Source: an uncultured Clostridia bacterium
GTDB lineage: Bacteria > Bacillota > Clostridia > Christensenellales > Aristaeellaceae
DNA: 64,000 nt
Direction: 5' to 3'
NCBI GenBank assembly: GCA_934632155.1
Contig: CAKTXZ010000008.1
Span: 1 to 64,000 of the forward strand
Shown here: positions 1-8,807 of the stretch, one piece after another
How positions within the stretch are numbered: position 1 is the first letter of the stretch
Layout of the letters: each line of letters starts with the position of its first letter
Position numbers and translations under genes: made by a program
Notes under the pieces: generated by a model
The model's input: the letters and a program-made list of their open reading frames with translations, nothing else
What the model was told of the DNA's origin: nothing
The model's database searches: none

Positions 1-1668
1 CGGCTGGGCGTGTACGCCATCAAGCAGGAATTGGAGGATCTGGCGCTGCGCTATATCGACCCCGAGGGCTATCAGGACGTGGCGCGCAAGGTGGGCATGA
101 AGCGCGCCGAGCGCGAGGAAAACATCAAGCTGGTTATCAGCGAGCTGTCGCAGAAGCTCAGCGAGGCGGGGCTGCATTACGAGATTGACGGCCGCCCCAA
201 GCACCTGTATTCCATCTACCGCAAGATGGTGATCCAGAACAAGCCCTTCGACCAGATCTACGACCTGATTGCCATTCGGGTGATCGTGGATACCATCCCG
301 GACTGCTATACGGCGCTGGGCATCGCGCACACGCTGTGGAATCAGGTGCCCGGCCGGTTTAAGGATTATATCTCCGTCCCCAAGGCGAATATGTATCAGT
401 CCCTGCATACCACCGTAATCGGCGGCCGCCGCATCCCCTTTCCTTTTGAAATACAGATTCGCACGTGGGAGATGCACCGCGTGGCGGAATACGGCATCGC
501 CGCGCACTGGAACTATAAAGAGGGCAGCCACGGCGACGGCGGGCTGGATCAGAAGCTGTACTGGCTGCGGCAGATACTGGATTGGCAGTCCGAAACGCGC
601 GACAGCCATGAATTCATCGACAGCCTGAAGACCGACCTGTTTTCCGAGGAGGTTTTTCTCTTTACGCCCAAGGGCGATATTGTGTCCATGCAGCGCGGCG
701 CAACGCCGCTGGATTTTGCCTATCGCATTCATTCGCAGGTGGGCAACAGCTGCGTGGGCGCAAAGATCAACGGCAAAATGGTGCCGCTGGATACGCAGCT
801 TTCCACCGGCGACCGGGTGGAGATTATGACCTCCTCGGCCTCCAGAGGGCCGAGCATGGACTGGCTCAAAATCGTCAAGACCCAGCAGGCCAAGGCGAAA
901 ATTCGCCAGTTTTTCAAGCGCGAGCTGCGCGGCGAAAATGTGCAGAAGGGGCGCGATATGCTCGAGCACGAGGCCAAGCGCCGCGGCGTCAAGCTGGGGG
1001 ATTACACCAAGCCGGAATATTATGAGCCGCTGCTGAAAAAGTATATGTTTCAGGAGCTGGACGATATCTACGGCGCGATCGGCTACGGCGGCGTTGCGGC
1101 GGTGTACGTGCTTTCCCGCCTGATGGATGAGAAAAATAAGGCCGAAGCGCCGGCGGCGAAGGTTCCGGTGGTAACGACCGAGGCCGGCGAAACGCCCGCG
1201 CCTGCGCCCGCGCCGCACGGCAAGCCCACGCACGGCATTTATGTGCACGGCGAATCCGGCATGCTGGTGCGCTTTGCACGCTGCTGCAACCCCGTGCCGG
1301 GCGACGATATCGTGGGCTATATCACCCGCGGACGCGGCGTAACCGTGCATAAGGCGGACTGCGTGAACGCCCTGCATACAGAGCCCGAGCGGATGGTGCC
1401 CGTTTCATGGGCTGCGGAGGAGGCCGGTATCTTCGGCGTGAATGTGCAGATCATCTGCTACGACCATTCCTCGCTGCTGGGCGAGCTGACCAACTTCATT
1501 GATGAAATGGGCGTGCCGCTCACGGCCATTTCCGTGAAAATTAACAAGAATAAAACCTGTACGATCACCATGTCTCTGCAGGTGCAAAGCCGTGAGCAAT
1601 TGGACAACGCGCTCAAGCGCATTCAGAAGCGTTCGGACGTGATCGAGGCTTACCGCAGCGTGAATTGA
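1..1668 (+). CDS. relA: RelA/SpoT-type (p)ppGpp synthetase/hydrolase, 5'-truncated by window edge
   Basis: This is the stringent-response enzyme that makes and usually also degrades (p)ppGpp. The frame is open from base 1 (RLGVYAIKQELEDLALRY), so the N-terminal HD hydrolase domain lies outside the window. What remains starts near the end of that domain. It is followed by the synthetase domain (YDLIAIRV, then a KDYISVPK-type segment and SLHTTV), a TGS domain (FTPKGDIVSMQRGATPLDFAYRIH), a conserved-cysteine zinc-finger-like segment (RFARCCNPVPGDDIVGYITRGRGVTVH) and a C-terminal ACT/RAM domain. A short Ala/Pro-rich insert (about residues 390-410 of the visible part) separates the helical region from the zinc-finger-like region. 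The downstream gene follows after about 80 bases. The family call is secure; whether hydrolase activity is retained cannot be judged here. Confidence 0.96.
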   Translation, partial: RLGVYAIKQELEDLALRYIDPEGYQDVARKVGMKRAEREENIKLVISELSQKLSEAGLHYEIDGRPKHLYSIYRKMVIQNKPFDQIYDLIAIRVIVDTIPDCYTALGIAHTLWNQVPGRFKDYISVPKANMYQSLHTTVIGGRRIPFPFEIQIRTWEMHRVAEYGIAAHWNYKEGSHGDGGLDQKLYWLRQILDWQSETRDSHEFIDSLKTDLFSEEVFLFTPKGDIVSMQRGATPLDFAYRIHSQVGNSCVGAKINGKMVPLDTQLSTGDRVEIMTSSASRGPSMDWLKIVKTQQAKAKIRQFFKRELRGENVQKGRDMLEHEAKRRGVKLGDYTKPEYYEPLLKKYMFQELDDIYGAIGYGGVAAVYVLSRLMDEKNKAEAPAAKVPVVTTEAGETPAPAPAPHGKPTHGIYVHGESGMLVRFARCCNPVPGDDIVGYITRGRGVTVHKADCVNALHTEPERMVPVSWAAEEAGIFGVNVQIICYDHSSLLGELTNFIDEMGVPLTAISVKINKNKTCTITMSLQVQSREQLDNALKRIQKRSDVIEAYRSVN

Positions 1669-1747
1669 GGCGATTTCCCGCCATAAGCAGGATTTTTTTT
1701 CGCGGGCGCGAATATAACAAGGTTACTATATTGAAATGGAGGACGCC

Positions 1748-3238
1748 ATGCAGCCGCAAGGGCCTTATCAGCCGCAAGAACAGCAAAACTCCGGACAGGC
1801 GTCCGCGCCGCAATGGACGCAGATGCCCCCGCCCAATCAATACGACAGCCAGCCGCTTCCCGGGCAGGCCCCGCCGCCCGTGCAGCTTCCCCTGAATTCA
1901 CCGCAGTATGCGCCGCAAGCGCCCTATCCGCCGCAGTATGCGCCGCAGCAGCCGCCCCCACCGCAAATGCCGGACGGCGCCGCGCCCCCCGCTCAGCCGC
2001 ATCCGCAGCCGAGCTATCAGGTGCCCAAAACGGGCCTGCCGCGCGCGAAGAGAAGGCCGAAGAAGGGCGTTTATATTGCGCTGGCGCTGATGGCGCTGGG
2101 CTTTGCCGCCTTCGCGGCGCTGCGGCTGTTAGCGCCGGGGAAAACGGCCTACGGCTATGTCACGTCTGATCCACTCAGCGCGCGGTATACGGGCGACGCG
2201 ATCGTGGTGCGCAACGAAACGGTTTATCCGCAGGCGGGCGTTTCGCAGATTGATTACGTGGCGGACGAGGGCGCGCAGGTGCAGCGCGGCGATATCGTGG
2301 CCACGATCTACACCTCGGGCTTCAGCGCCAAGGAATGGAAAACGCTGGAGAACTACCGCACCCAGATCAAGGAATATCAGAAAAGCCTGATTAGCAAGGC
2401 TGCGTCGGATACGAAGCTCAACACCCTGACGACCAAGGTGAAGGAGCGCGCGCTGGAGGCGCAGCGGCTGGTGCAGGGCGCGCAAGGGAGCCTGACCAAT
2501 CAGGAGAGCCTGCTGACCGCCGCCATGCAGGACCGCCAAATCTATATGAAGCAAAAGTATCCGGACGATCAAAAGCTGACGCGTTTGTTTGACGACGAGA
2601 ACACCCAGCTGCAGAAGATTTCCACCTGGACAAAGCAGTATGCGGCGGTGGTCAACGGGCTGGTCAGCTTCTATACCGACGGCTACGAAACGGCGCTGAA
2701 CATGTCTACCTACAGCAGCTTTTCTCCCGCGCAGGTGCGCGCGATGTATCGCGGCAACGTGCCCCAGAGCGAGGAAACCTACGCCCGCAATACGGTTTCC
2801 ATCTATCGTGTCGTGCGGCAGGAGCCGTGGGCGGTGCTGATGCTGTGCAACGAAATGGAATGGACGCCGGTGACGGGGCGTACCTACAAGCTGCTGATCG
2901 AAAGCTTTGAAAACACAATCGTCGACGCAACGGTGGATTCCTTTACCCGCTCGGGCGGCGAGCTGCTGGTGCGGCTGGTGATTCAGGATTCCTCCGTGCT
3001 GCCCGAGGTGCTCTATATCCGCTCCTGTCAGGTGCAGCTCGGCGAGAGCGTGAACACGCTCAAGGTGCCCTCCCGAGCGCTGTATGTGCGCCAGGGACGT
3101 ATCGGCGTGGTCATGCAGACGGAGGGCGGAGAATACTGGACGGGCGTCGAGGTGGTTTCCGACGACGGCAATTCCGCCTATGTGATTCCCGAAAACGCCG
3201 GCGTGCTGCATGAGGGGCAGCGGATTCGCCTGTTTTAA
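1748..3238 (+). CDS. Membrane-anchored HlyD-like (lipoyl/barrel-sandwich) protein with Pro/Gln-rich cytoplasmic tail
   Basis: A 496-residue protein. Residues 1-105 are a low-complexity Pro/Gln/Tyr-rich region, followed by a basic patch and one transmembrane helix (about 107-128). The extracytoplasmic part resembles an HlyD/periplasmic adaptor: a barrel-sandwich-like segment (VADEGAQVQRGDIVATIYTS), a long helical or coiled-coil stretch (about 195-300) and a C-terminal beta domain (VPSRALYVRQGRIGVV). The start is the ATG at 1748, which has GGAGG at 1738-1742. An in-frame ATG at 1736 overlaps that ribosome site and is less likely. It precedes yggS and sepF with 18-20 base gaps, so it is probably co-transcribed with division genes. 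No matching transporter is adjacent, so a structural envelope role at the septum is as likely as efflux. Exact function unknown. Confidence 0.75.
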   Translation: MQPQGPYQPQEQQNSGQASAPQWTQMPPPNQYDSQPLPGQAPPPVQLPLNSPQYAPQAPYPPQYAPQQPPPPQMPDGAAPPAQPHPQPSYQVPKTGLPRAKRRPKKGVYIALALMALGFAAFAALRLLAPGKTAYGYVTSDPLSARYTGDAIVVRNETVYPQAGVSQIDYVADEGAQVQRGDIVATIYTSGFSAKEWKTLENYRTQIKEYQKSLISKAASDTKLNTLTTKVKERALEAQRLVQGAQGSLTNQESLLTAAMQDRQIYMKQKYPDDQKLTRLFDDENTQLQKISTWTKQYAAVVNGLVSFYTDGYETALNMSTYSSFSPAQVRAMYRGNVPQSEETYARNTVSIYRVVRQEPWAVLMLCNEMEWTPVTGRTYKLLIESFENTIVDATVDSFTRSGGELLVRLVIQDSSVLPEVLYIRSCQVQLGESVNTLKVPSRALYVRQGRIGVVMQTEGGEYWTGVEVVSDDGNSAYVIPENAGVLHEGQRIRLF

Positions 3239-3256
3239 GGAAGGGGGGCGCGCGAT

Positions 3257-3922
3257 ATGCTGGCGGAGCGCGTAGCGGCCGTTCGGGAAACTCTGGCGCG
3301 GGAAAGCGCGCCCTTTGGCAGGCCGCCCAAGCTGATTGCCGTTACCAAATACGCCGGCGCGCAGCAAATTTTGCCGCTGGCGGCGCTTGGGGTTACGGAT
3401 ATCGGCGAAAACCGGGTGCAGGCGCTGCGGGAAAAGCTGCCATACCTGAATGAAAAATTTTCAATTCACCTGATTGGACGGTTGCAAACAAACAAGGTTA
3501 AATATATAATAAAAGACGTATGCCTGATTCATTCGCTGGACAGCCTGTCCTTAGCGCAGGAAATTGACCGTCAGGCGCAAAAGGCAGGGCGGGTTATGCC
3601 CGTGCTGGCGCAGGTCAACATTGCGCGCGAGCCGCAAAAGGGCGGCGTGGCGGAGGAGGAGCTTTCGGCTTTCCTGCGCGCATGCGCGAAGCTGCCCGGC
3701 CTGCATGTGGAGGGGCTGATGGCGATTATGCCGCAGGGCGCGCCGCGAGAGACGCTGGACGAGCTGTTCGCCCGAATGCGTTTGCTGCGCGACCGGTGCG
3801 CGCAGGAGGCAATCGACCATACCGACGTGCGCGAATTATCCATGGGCATGTCGCAGGATTATGATCTGGCGGCGCGAAACGGCGCGACGATGGTGCGCGT
3901 CGGCTCCGCGTTATTCCGATAA
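3257..3922 (+). CDS. yggS: YggS/PLPBP-family pyridoxal-phosphate homeostasis protein
   Basis: A 221-residue single-domain PLP-binding TIM-barrel protein of the YggS/YlmE/PROSC family. The family buffers free pyridoxal phosphate and affects amino-acid pools; it has no firmly established racemase activity. Visible motifs are the PLP lysine context AVTKYA near residue 29, the GENRVQ segment, HLIGRLQTNKVK, the LSMGMSQDYDLAA phosphate-loop region and the C-terminal VRVGSALF. Length is typical. Its place just upstream of sepF, yggT and divIVA is the classic Gram-positive arrangement and supports the assignment. The start ATG has a purine-rich GGAAGGGGGG upstream. Confidence 0.95.
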   Translation: MLAERVAAVRETLARESAPFGRPPKLIAVTKYAGAQQILPLAALGVTDIGENRVQALREKLPYLNEKFSIHLIGRLQTNKVKYIIKDVCLIHSLDSLSLAQEIDRQAQKAGRVMPVLAQVNIAREPQKGGVAEEELSAFLRACAKLPGLHVEGLMAIMPQGAPRETLDELFARMRLLRDRCAQEAIDHTDVRELSMGMSQDYDLAARNGATMVRVGSALFR

Positions 3923-3942
3923 ACGGCAGGAGGACAAACAGC

Positions 3943-4941
3943 ATGGCAACCGGTGATTTTTTCGGCACGCTGAAGCGGAAGGTGCGTTCGGTTTATAACA
4001 ATTTTTTCTATGAGGGCGAGGAAGCGCCCGTGCCCCAGCCGGTGCAGGAAGCGCCCGCCGCCGCACCGCAGGCGCAGCCCTACGCGCCCTATGGCTACCC
4101 GAACGGAGCCTATGCGCCGCAGCAGGGCTATCAGCCGCGGTATCAGCAGGCTGCGCCGCAGCCAGAGCAGCCGCGCAACCGCCGCACGCAGCAGCACGCC
4201 GGCCAGTATGAAAGCAACGTTGTGGATTTCGGCGCCTATCAGCAGCATCAGCAGCAGGCCTATCAGCAGCCGCAGTATCAGCAGCCGGTTTACCAGCAGC
4301 AGCCCGCTTACCAGCAGCAGCCCGCTTATCAGCAGCAGGCGGCGCAGCCCGCTCCCGCCCAGCAGCCCGCGCCGCAGCAGGCTGCCGCGCAGAGCCCCGC
4401 GCCCTTCAGCGCCCGTATCATCAACGCGCGCGGCATGGGCGATTGCCGCAGCGCGATTACGCTGCTGCGCAACGGCGACGCTGTGCTGATTGTGCTGGAA
4501 AACGTTACGGATCCGGCTGAAATGCGCCGTCTGGTGGACACGCTCAGCGGCGCGTGCTATTCGCTGACCGCTACCATCACCAAGGTTTCGCGCTACGGCA
4601 GCTATCTGCTCGCGCCGCAGACGATGGCGGTCTACGCCGATCAGGTGACCAACCAGATGAACGGCGCGCCCGGCAGGATGCAGCAGCGCGGGTATCAGCC
4701 CCAGCAGCGCGCCTACGCGCAGATGAACGGCTATCAGCAGCCGCAGCAGGGCGCGTATCAGCCGCCCTACGCCGCGCCGCAGGGTGGCAACGGCTTTACG
4801 CAGCGCGCCGCCGCGCCGGAGGAGGGCATGCAGCCCTTCTATGCCCGCAGCGCGCCGCAGGCCGCGCAAATGCCGGCCTTTTCGACCCAGCCCGCCGGCT
4901 ATGGCTATGCGCCCGATGAGAGCGAGGCCGTCGCCGAGTAA
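3943..4941 (+). CDS. sepF: SepF cell-division protein with very long Gln/Pro/Tyr-rich linker and tail
   Basis: SepF anchors FtsZ to the membrane and organises the septum in Gram-positive bacteria. The N-terminal amphipathic helix is present (MATGDFFGTLKRKVRSVYN). The conserved SepF fold lies at about residues 154-232 (SARIINARGMGDCRSAITLLRNG, then LVDTLSGACYSL, YLLAPQ). At 332 residues it is about twice the usual length, because a roughly 125-residue Gln/Pro/Tyr-rich linker precedes the core and a further roughly 100-residue Gln/Ala-rich tail follows it. The linker contains near-tandem YQQQPA units at about 4260-4350. A GGAGG site precedes the ATG. It lies between yggS and yggT in the canonical order. 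Confidence 0.93.
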   Translation: MATGDFFGTLKRKVRSVYNNFFYEGEEAPVPQPVQEAPAAAPQAQPYAPYGYPNGAYAPQQGYQPRYQQAAPQPEQPRNRRTQQHAGQYESNVVDFGAYQQHQQQAYQQPQYQQPVYQQQPAYQQQPAYQQQAAQPAPAQQPAPQQAAAQSPAPFSARIINARGMGDCRSAITLLRNGDAVLIVLENVTDPAEMRRLVDTLSGACYSLTATITKVSRYGSYLLAPQTMAVYADQVTNQMNGAPGRMQQRGYQPQQRAYAQMNGYQQPQQGAYQPPYAAPQGGNGFTQRAAAPEEGMQPFYARSAPQAAQMPAFSTQPAGYGYAPDESEAVAE

Positions 4942-4990
4942 GCGCAGCGCTTCTCGCCAGGGACGCCGCCCTTGTAAGGAGGAATACCCA

Positions 4991-5251
4991 ATGTTTGTGA
5001 TTCATTTCATCAGCACGCTTCTTTCGCTTTATGCGATTTTGCTCCTTGTCAACTTTGCGCTTCCCTATCTTACCTCCGCGCAGCAGCCGTGGATGACGGT
5101 GCTGGACAAAATCTGTGAGCCGGGCGTGAAAATCGGCAACTGCATCGCCGCGAAGGCGCTGCCGGAGCGGCGCGTTCATATCAACGTCGGCGCGCTGTTT
5201 GCCGCGCTGGCATGCTGGATTGTTCGAATCGTGCTGAACCTGTTCTTCTGA
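4991..5251 (+). CDS. yggT: YggT-family small membrane protein
   Basis: An 86-residue integral membrane protein with two hydrophobic helices (FISTLLSLYAILLLVNFALPYL and a C-terminal IVRIVLNLFF region), separated by a short loop carrying the family-like LDKICEPGVKI segment. YggT proteins are conserved next to sepF and divIVA in Gram-positive bacteria; the molecular role is poorly defined but linked to division and osmotic stress. The ATG at 4991 is chosen because AAGGAGGAA lies just upstream at about 4976-4984. Longer upstream frames would overlap sepF and lack a ribosome site. Confidence 0.88.
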   Translation: MFVIHFISTLLSLYAILLLVNFALPYLTSAQQPWMTVLDKICEPGVKIGNCIAAKALPERRVHINVGALFAALACWIVRIVLNLFF

Positions 5252-5298
5252 ATGTGATTTTTGGTGCGCCGCTCTGCGCGTACGAAAGGAGTTTTGTC

Positions 5299-5841
5299 AT
5301 GCCCATTACCGTTGCGATGATCGAGGAAAAAGAATTCAAGGTAAAAATGCGCGGCTACGATCCCGAGGAGGTCGACGAATTTCTGGATGAAATTTGCGAC
5401 GAGATGGTCGCCATGCAGCAGGAAATCGCCACGCTGCAGAGCCGCCTGAAGACGCCGGTTGCATCTGCGCCGTATGTGCCCGCGCCTACGCCTGCGCCCA
5501 CGCCGATTCCCGCGCCGGTCGCCGTGCCGGAGGTACGCGTGGTTGAAAAGGTGGTTGAGAAGCCTGTGGATCGTTCCGAGGCTGCGCAGAAGCTGCTTGC
5601 CCGCGCGCAGAAGGTATACGACGAAACCGTGGCGGACGCGAAGGCGGAGGCGGAGGAAATTCTCAAGAATGCGCGCGTTCGCGCCGACAGCGGCGTGGAG
5701 GTGCTGCAGGCCGAGAAGAAGGAGCTTGAAAACGAAATTGAAATGCTCCGGGCGACGGCGAAGGATTATAAGGAACGTTTCCTGCGCCTGATAGAGGATC
5801 AGCAGCATGTGCTGAACGCCGAAACCAAGCTGTTCGAATGA
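5299..5841 (+). CDS. divIVA: DivIVA-domain cell-division/polarity protein
   Basis: A 180-residue DivIVA-family protein that senses negative membrane curvature at poles and septa. The N-terminal crossed-loop domain is clear (VAMIEEKEFKVKMRGYDPEEVDEFLDEICDEM, residues about 5-37). A Pro/Ala/Val-rich spacer follows (about 55-85), then two coiled-coil stretches including ARAQKVYDETVADAKAEAEEIL and a C-terminal helix. The ATG at 5299 follows GAAAGGAG. It closes the division operon; a hairpin with a following T-rich stretch lies immediately downstream. The Pro-rich spacer is longer than in B. subtilis DivIVA but common in clostridial homologues. Confidence 0.93.
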   Translation: MPITVAMIEEKEFKVKMRGYDPEEVDEFLDEICDEMVAMQQEIATLQSRLKTPVASAPYVPAPTPAPTPIPAPVAVPEVRVVEKVVEKPVDRSEAAQKLLARAQKVYDETVADAKAEAEEILKNARVRADSGVEVLQAEKKELENEIEMLRATAKDYKERFLRLIEDQQHVLNAETKLFE

Positions 5842-5848
5842 TCGATCG

Positions 5849-5893
5849 AAAAAGCGTCTGGCGGTCGCTGAAAGCGTCAGGCGCTTTCTTCTG
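5849..5893 (+). terminator. Probable terminator of the division operon
   Basis: Just after divIVA, GAAAGCG (about 5870-5876) pairs with CGCTTTC (about 5882-5888) across a short loop, followed by TTCTGTTT. An overlapping upstream GAAAAAGCG could compete for the same 3' arm. The rest of the gap to the next gene (up to 6132) shows no convincing coding frame. Confidence 0.55.
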
Positions 5894-6132
5894 TTTATAC
5901 GGTTCCCGATTGCAAGTGCGCCGTTTGCCTATGTCCTTTTCGCCTGAGCGCCGTTTGGATATCGACCGATGCGGGGCGGAAAATCTGCTTTAAGCATCGC
6001 CGCATTTGAACGGGGAATCGAAGGGGATGCATGGGGACGAAGGGCGCGGCCGCCGGCTTACCGGCGCGAAACGCGAAGCGGCGCCTGCCTGTACGGATAC
6101 GCTTTCAAATGACGAAACGGAGGAACAAACAA

Positions 6133-7002
6133 ATGCTGTATGGCGCGCTGGAAGCGGGCGGCACCAAGATGGTGCTGGCCGTTTCGGATGAACGGCTGAA
6201 TATGCTCGATCGCCTGACCCTGCCGACGAAAACACCTTCGGAAACCATGCCGGCGATGATCGATTTTTTCCGTGAACGCCGGGTGGATGCGCTGGGCGTG
6301 GGTACGTTTGGGCCGGTGAACCTGCACGCCGATTCGCCCGATTACGGCACGATCACAGCCACGCCCAAGCTTGCGTGGCGCGGTTATCCGCTTTTGCGCG
6401 CATTCCGCGAGGCGCTGCATATTCCCTGCGCCATCGATACGGACGTGAACGCGGCGGCGCTGGGCGAGGTAGCGTTGGGGGCGGGACGCGGCGTGAAGAA
6501 CTGCGTGTATGTCACGGTGGGCACGGGAATCGGCGGCGGCGTGTACAGCGAGGGCAGTCTCGTTCACGGTCTGCTGCATCCCGAGGTTGGGCATTTTTAC
6601 GTTTCGCCGCATCCGGACGATCCCATGCCGCAGGGCATGTGCCCTTACCATGGCGCGTGCTTGGAGGGCATGGCCAGCGGCCCGGCGATTGAAAAGCGCT
6701 GGGGCGTTACGGCGCGCGAGCTGCCTGCAGATCATACTGCGTGGCGGCTTGAGGCGTATTATCTGGCGCAAATGTGTCAAACGCTGCTGACGATTGTTTC
6801 GCCGGAGAAAATTATTCTGGGCGGCGGCGTAATGGGGCAAAAGCAGCTTTTCCCGATGGTACGCGCGGAAACCAAGCGGCTGCTGAACGGCTATCTGGCC
6901 GGGCTTGAGGATTTTGACGCGCTGATCGTGCCGCCGGATTGCTATCCGGACAGCGGCCTGATGGGCGCGCTGCTGCTGGCGCAGGGCGCGGCGGGTCAGT
7001 AA
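6133..7002 (+). CDS. ROK-family sugar kinase, fructokinase-like
   Basis: A 289-residue ROK kinase that phosphorylates a hexose with ATP in the cytosol. The N-terminal phosphate-binding motif is present (GALEAGGTKMVLAV, residues 4-17). The catalytic Asp occurs in DTDVNAAALGE and the second phosphate site in TVGTGIGGG. A zinc-binding segment runs from HPEVGH through CPYHGACLEG, which is typical of the Gram-positive fructokinase subgroup (YdhR/ScrK type). The ATG at 6133 has CGGAGGAAC upstream at about 6119; the open frame extends further upstream but without a ribosome site. Fructose is the favoured substrate from family resemblance; mannose or glucose cannot be excluded. The next gene starts 12 bases downstream. 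Confidence 0.88.
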   Translation: MLYGALEAGGTKMVLAVSDERLNMLDRLTLPTKTPSETMPAMIDFFRERRVDALGVGTFGPVNLHADSPDYGTITATPKLAWRGYPLLRAFREALHIPCAIDTDVNAAALGEVALGAGRGVKNCVYVTVGTGIGGGVYSEGSLVHGLLHPEVGHFYVSPHPDDPMPQGMCPYHGACLEGMASGPAIEKRWGVTARELPADHTAWRLEAYYLAQMCQTLLTIVSPEKIILGGGVMGQKQLFPMVRAETKRLLNGYLAGLEDFDALIVPPDCYPDSGLMGALLLAQGAAGQ

Positions 7003-7014
7003 GGAGGGAGTAGC

Positions 7015-7857
7015 GTGGAAACGACTGCGGCTCCCGATTCCCTGGCGAAGCTGGCGGTGCAGCGGCTGGACGAAGCCAAGCAGGCCGCGCAGGAAATGCC
7101 GGAGGCGCTTATCAAGCTGGCCGTCGCCGCGCTGATCGCGCTGGTTGGCATTGTGCTCCTGCGCATCGGGCGGCGTGTGCTGCGCCGGATCTTTCGCCGC
7201 CGGGACGCGCGCGGCCCGGCGCCCAACGCGCAGACGCAGACGGCGCGCACGCTGATTGTCAGCGCCTTTAATTATGTGCTGTATTTCGCCATTGCCGTGG
7301 CCTTCCTTCGCGCGCTGGGCGTGGATGTAAGCTCCCTGCTGACGTTTGCGGGCATCGGTGGCGTCGCCATCGGCTTTGGCAGCCAGCAATTGGTGAAGGA
7401 CTTCATGTCCGGCCTGTTTTTGTGGATTGAGGGCCGCCTGACGGTGGGGGATGTGGTGACGGTCGGCGGCCAGACGGGCACGGTGGAGTCCGTCGCGCTG
7501 CGCACGACGACGCTGCGCGGCGTAAACGGCAATTTATATGTGATTCCCAACGGCGATATCCGCACCGTGGTGAACATGACGCGCAATTACCGCAACGCGC
7601 TGGTGGATATCACGCTGGCGCACGGTCAGGATTACACGGCGGCGCTGGCAAAGCTGCAGCAGGCGATGGAAGAACTGGATGCGCGCGAGGATAAAATTCA
7701 GGAGCCGCCCCGCGTCGTGGGGCTGATCGCCTCCGACGGCCGCGCCGCGACGATTCGCGTGGAGTGCAAGTGCGACGTTGCCGACGGCTGGGATGTGGAG
7801 CGGAAAATTCGTCTGGCGGCGCTGGAATGCTGGAAGAAGGAAGGCCTGCGGCCGTGA
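7015..7857 (+). CDS. Small-conductance mechanosensitive channel, MscS family
   Basis: A 280-residue MscS-type channel that opens under membrane tension to release osmolytes. Two hydrophobic helices (about residues 28-48 and 84-105) precede the conserved pore helix TM3 (LLTFAGIGGVAIGFGSQQLVKDFMSGLFLWIEG). The cytoplasmic beta domain follows (GDVVTVGGQTGTVESVALRTTTLRGVNGNLYVIPNGDI), then the C-terminal alpha/beta domain. The start is GTG at 7015 after AAGGAGGGAG. Its stop codon overlaps the GTG start of the tatD gene, suggesting translational coupling. Confidence 0.93.
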   Translation: METTAAPDSLAKLAVQRLDEAKQAAQEMPEALIKLAVAALIALVGIVLLRIGRRVLRRIFRRRDARGPAPNAQTQTARTLIVSAFNYVLYFAIAVAFLRALGVDVSSLLTFAGIGGVAIGFGSQQLVKDFMSGLFLWIEGRLTVGDVVTVGGQTGTVESVALRTTTLRGVNGNLYVIPNGDIRTVVNMTRNYRNALVDITLAHGQDYTAALAKLQQAMEELDAREDKIQEPPRVVGLIASDGRAATIRVECKCDVADGWDVERKIRLAALECWKKEGLRP

Positions 7858-8630
7858 ACGTGTTTGATTCGCATTGTCATTTGGACGACGAACGGTTTGA
7901 CCTTGACCGCGAGGAAGCCTATCGCCGTATGCTGGCGGCCGGCGTGGGGGAATGCGTCTGCGTCGGCAGCGATTTGCCCTCCTCGCGCCGGTGCCTTGCC
8001 TTTGCGCAGGCGCACACGGGCGTATATGCCGCCGTGGGCGTGCATCCGCATGAGGCCAAGGACGCGCCGCCGGACTATCTGGCGCAGCTCGAGGCGCTGA
8101 TGACGCAGGAGAAGGCCGTGGCGCTGGGTGAAATCGGGCTGGATTATTATTACGACCTTTCGCCGCGGGAAACGCAGCGCCGGGTGCTGGCGGAGCAGGT
8201 GGCGCTGGCGGCGGAGCGGGACTGGCCGACCATCTATCACATTCGCGACGCGCATGGCGAAATGGTCGATTTTTTCCGTGCGCAAAAGCGTCTGCCGCCC
8301 GGACTGATTCATTGCTTTTCCGGCAGCGTGGAAATTGCGCGCGAATATGTGCGCATGGGCTTTTTTATTTCCTTTGCGGGGCCGCTGACGTTCAAGAAAG
8401 CGCCGCATCTGTGGGAGGCGGCGATGAACGTGCCGCTGGATCGCCTGATGGTGGAAACGGACAGCCCCTATCTTGCGCCCGAGCCGCTGCGCGGGCGGCG
8501 AAACGAGCCGGCGAACGTGGTGTGGGTGCTTCGGCGGCTGGCGGAGCTGCGCGGGCTGCCGGAGGAGGAGATGGCGCGTGTTACGACGGAGAACGCGCGC
8601 AGGTTTTACCGTCTTGCGCAGGAGGCATAG
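7854..8630 (+). CDS. tatD: TatD-family metal-dependent deoxyribonuclease
   Basis: A 258-residue TIM-barrel metallohydrolase of the TatD/YcfH family, acting as a 3'-5' exonuclease in DNA repair and turnover. Metal ligands are visible: DSHCHL at the N-terminus (HxH), GEIGLDYYYD (Glu), HIRDAH and LIHCFSGS (His), and ETDSPYLAP (Asp), with the C-terminal RGRRNEPANV motif. I place the start at GTG 7854, which overlaps the TGA of the MscS gene as GTGA and has GAAGGAAGG upstream. A longer frame would run far back into mscS. Length is typical. Confidence 0.93.
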   Translation: MNVFDSHCHLDDERFDLDREEAYRRMLAAGVGECVCVGSDLPSSRRCLAFAQAHTGVYAAVGVHPHEAKDAPPDYLAQLEALMTQEKAVALGEIGLDYYYDLSPRETQRRVLAEQVALAAERDWPTIYHIRDAHGEMVDFFRAQKRLPPGLIHCFSGSVEIAREYVRMGFFISFAGPLTFKKAPHLWEAAMNVPLDRLMVETDSPYLAPEPLRGRRNEPANVVWVLRRLAELRGLPEEEMARVTTENARRFYRLAQEA

Positions 8631-8718
8631 CGCGGCGGAGAAGGCCTGACAAGGCGCGAAGACGGCGCTGCTGCGCGGCCTGCTTTTTCCGCTTCGAACG
8701 CATGACGCCGCCGAAAGC

Positions 8719-8757
8719 AAACCACGCCTGTTTCAAACGAGACGGGCGTGGTTTTGC
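8719..8757 (+). terminator. Rho-independent terminator after tatD
   Basis: AAACCACGCC (8719-8728) is perfectly complementary to GGCGTGGTTT (8745-8754), followed by TTGC. It lies about 90 bases after the tatD stop. Confidence 0.7.
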
Positions 8758-8807
8758 ACTATGTTTTGGGGCGCAGGCTGGCGCGTCCCTTCGCCATGCG
8801 CCGCAGA

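Noticed and set aside
4215..4360. Repeated CAG-rich units that at first resemble a repeat array
   Set aside because: They are in frame within sepF and encode a Gln-rich linker; spacing and units do not fit a CRISPR array.
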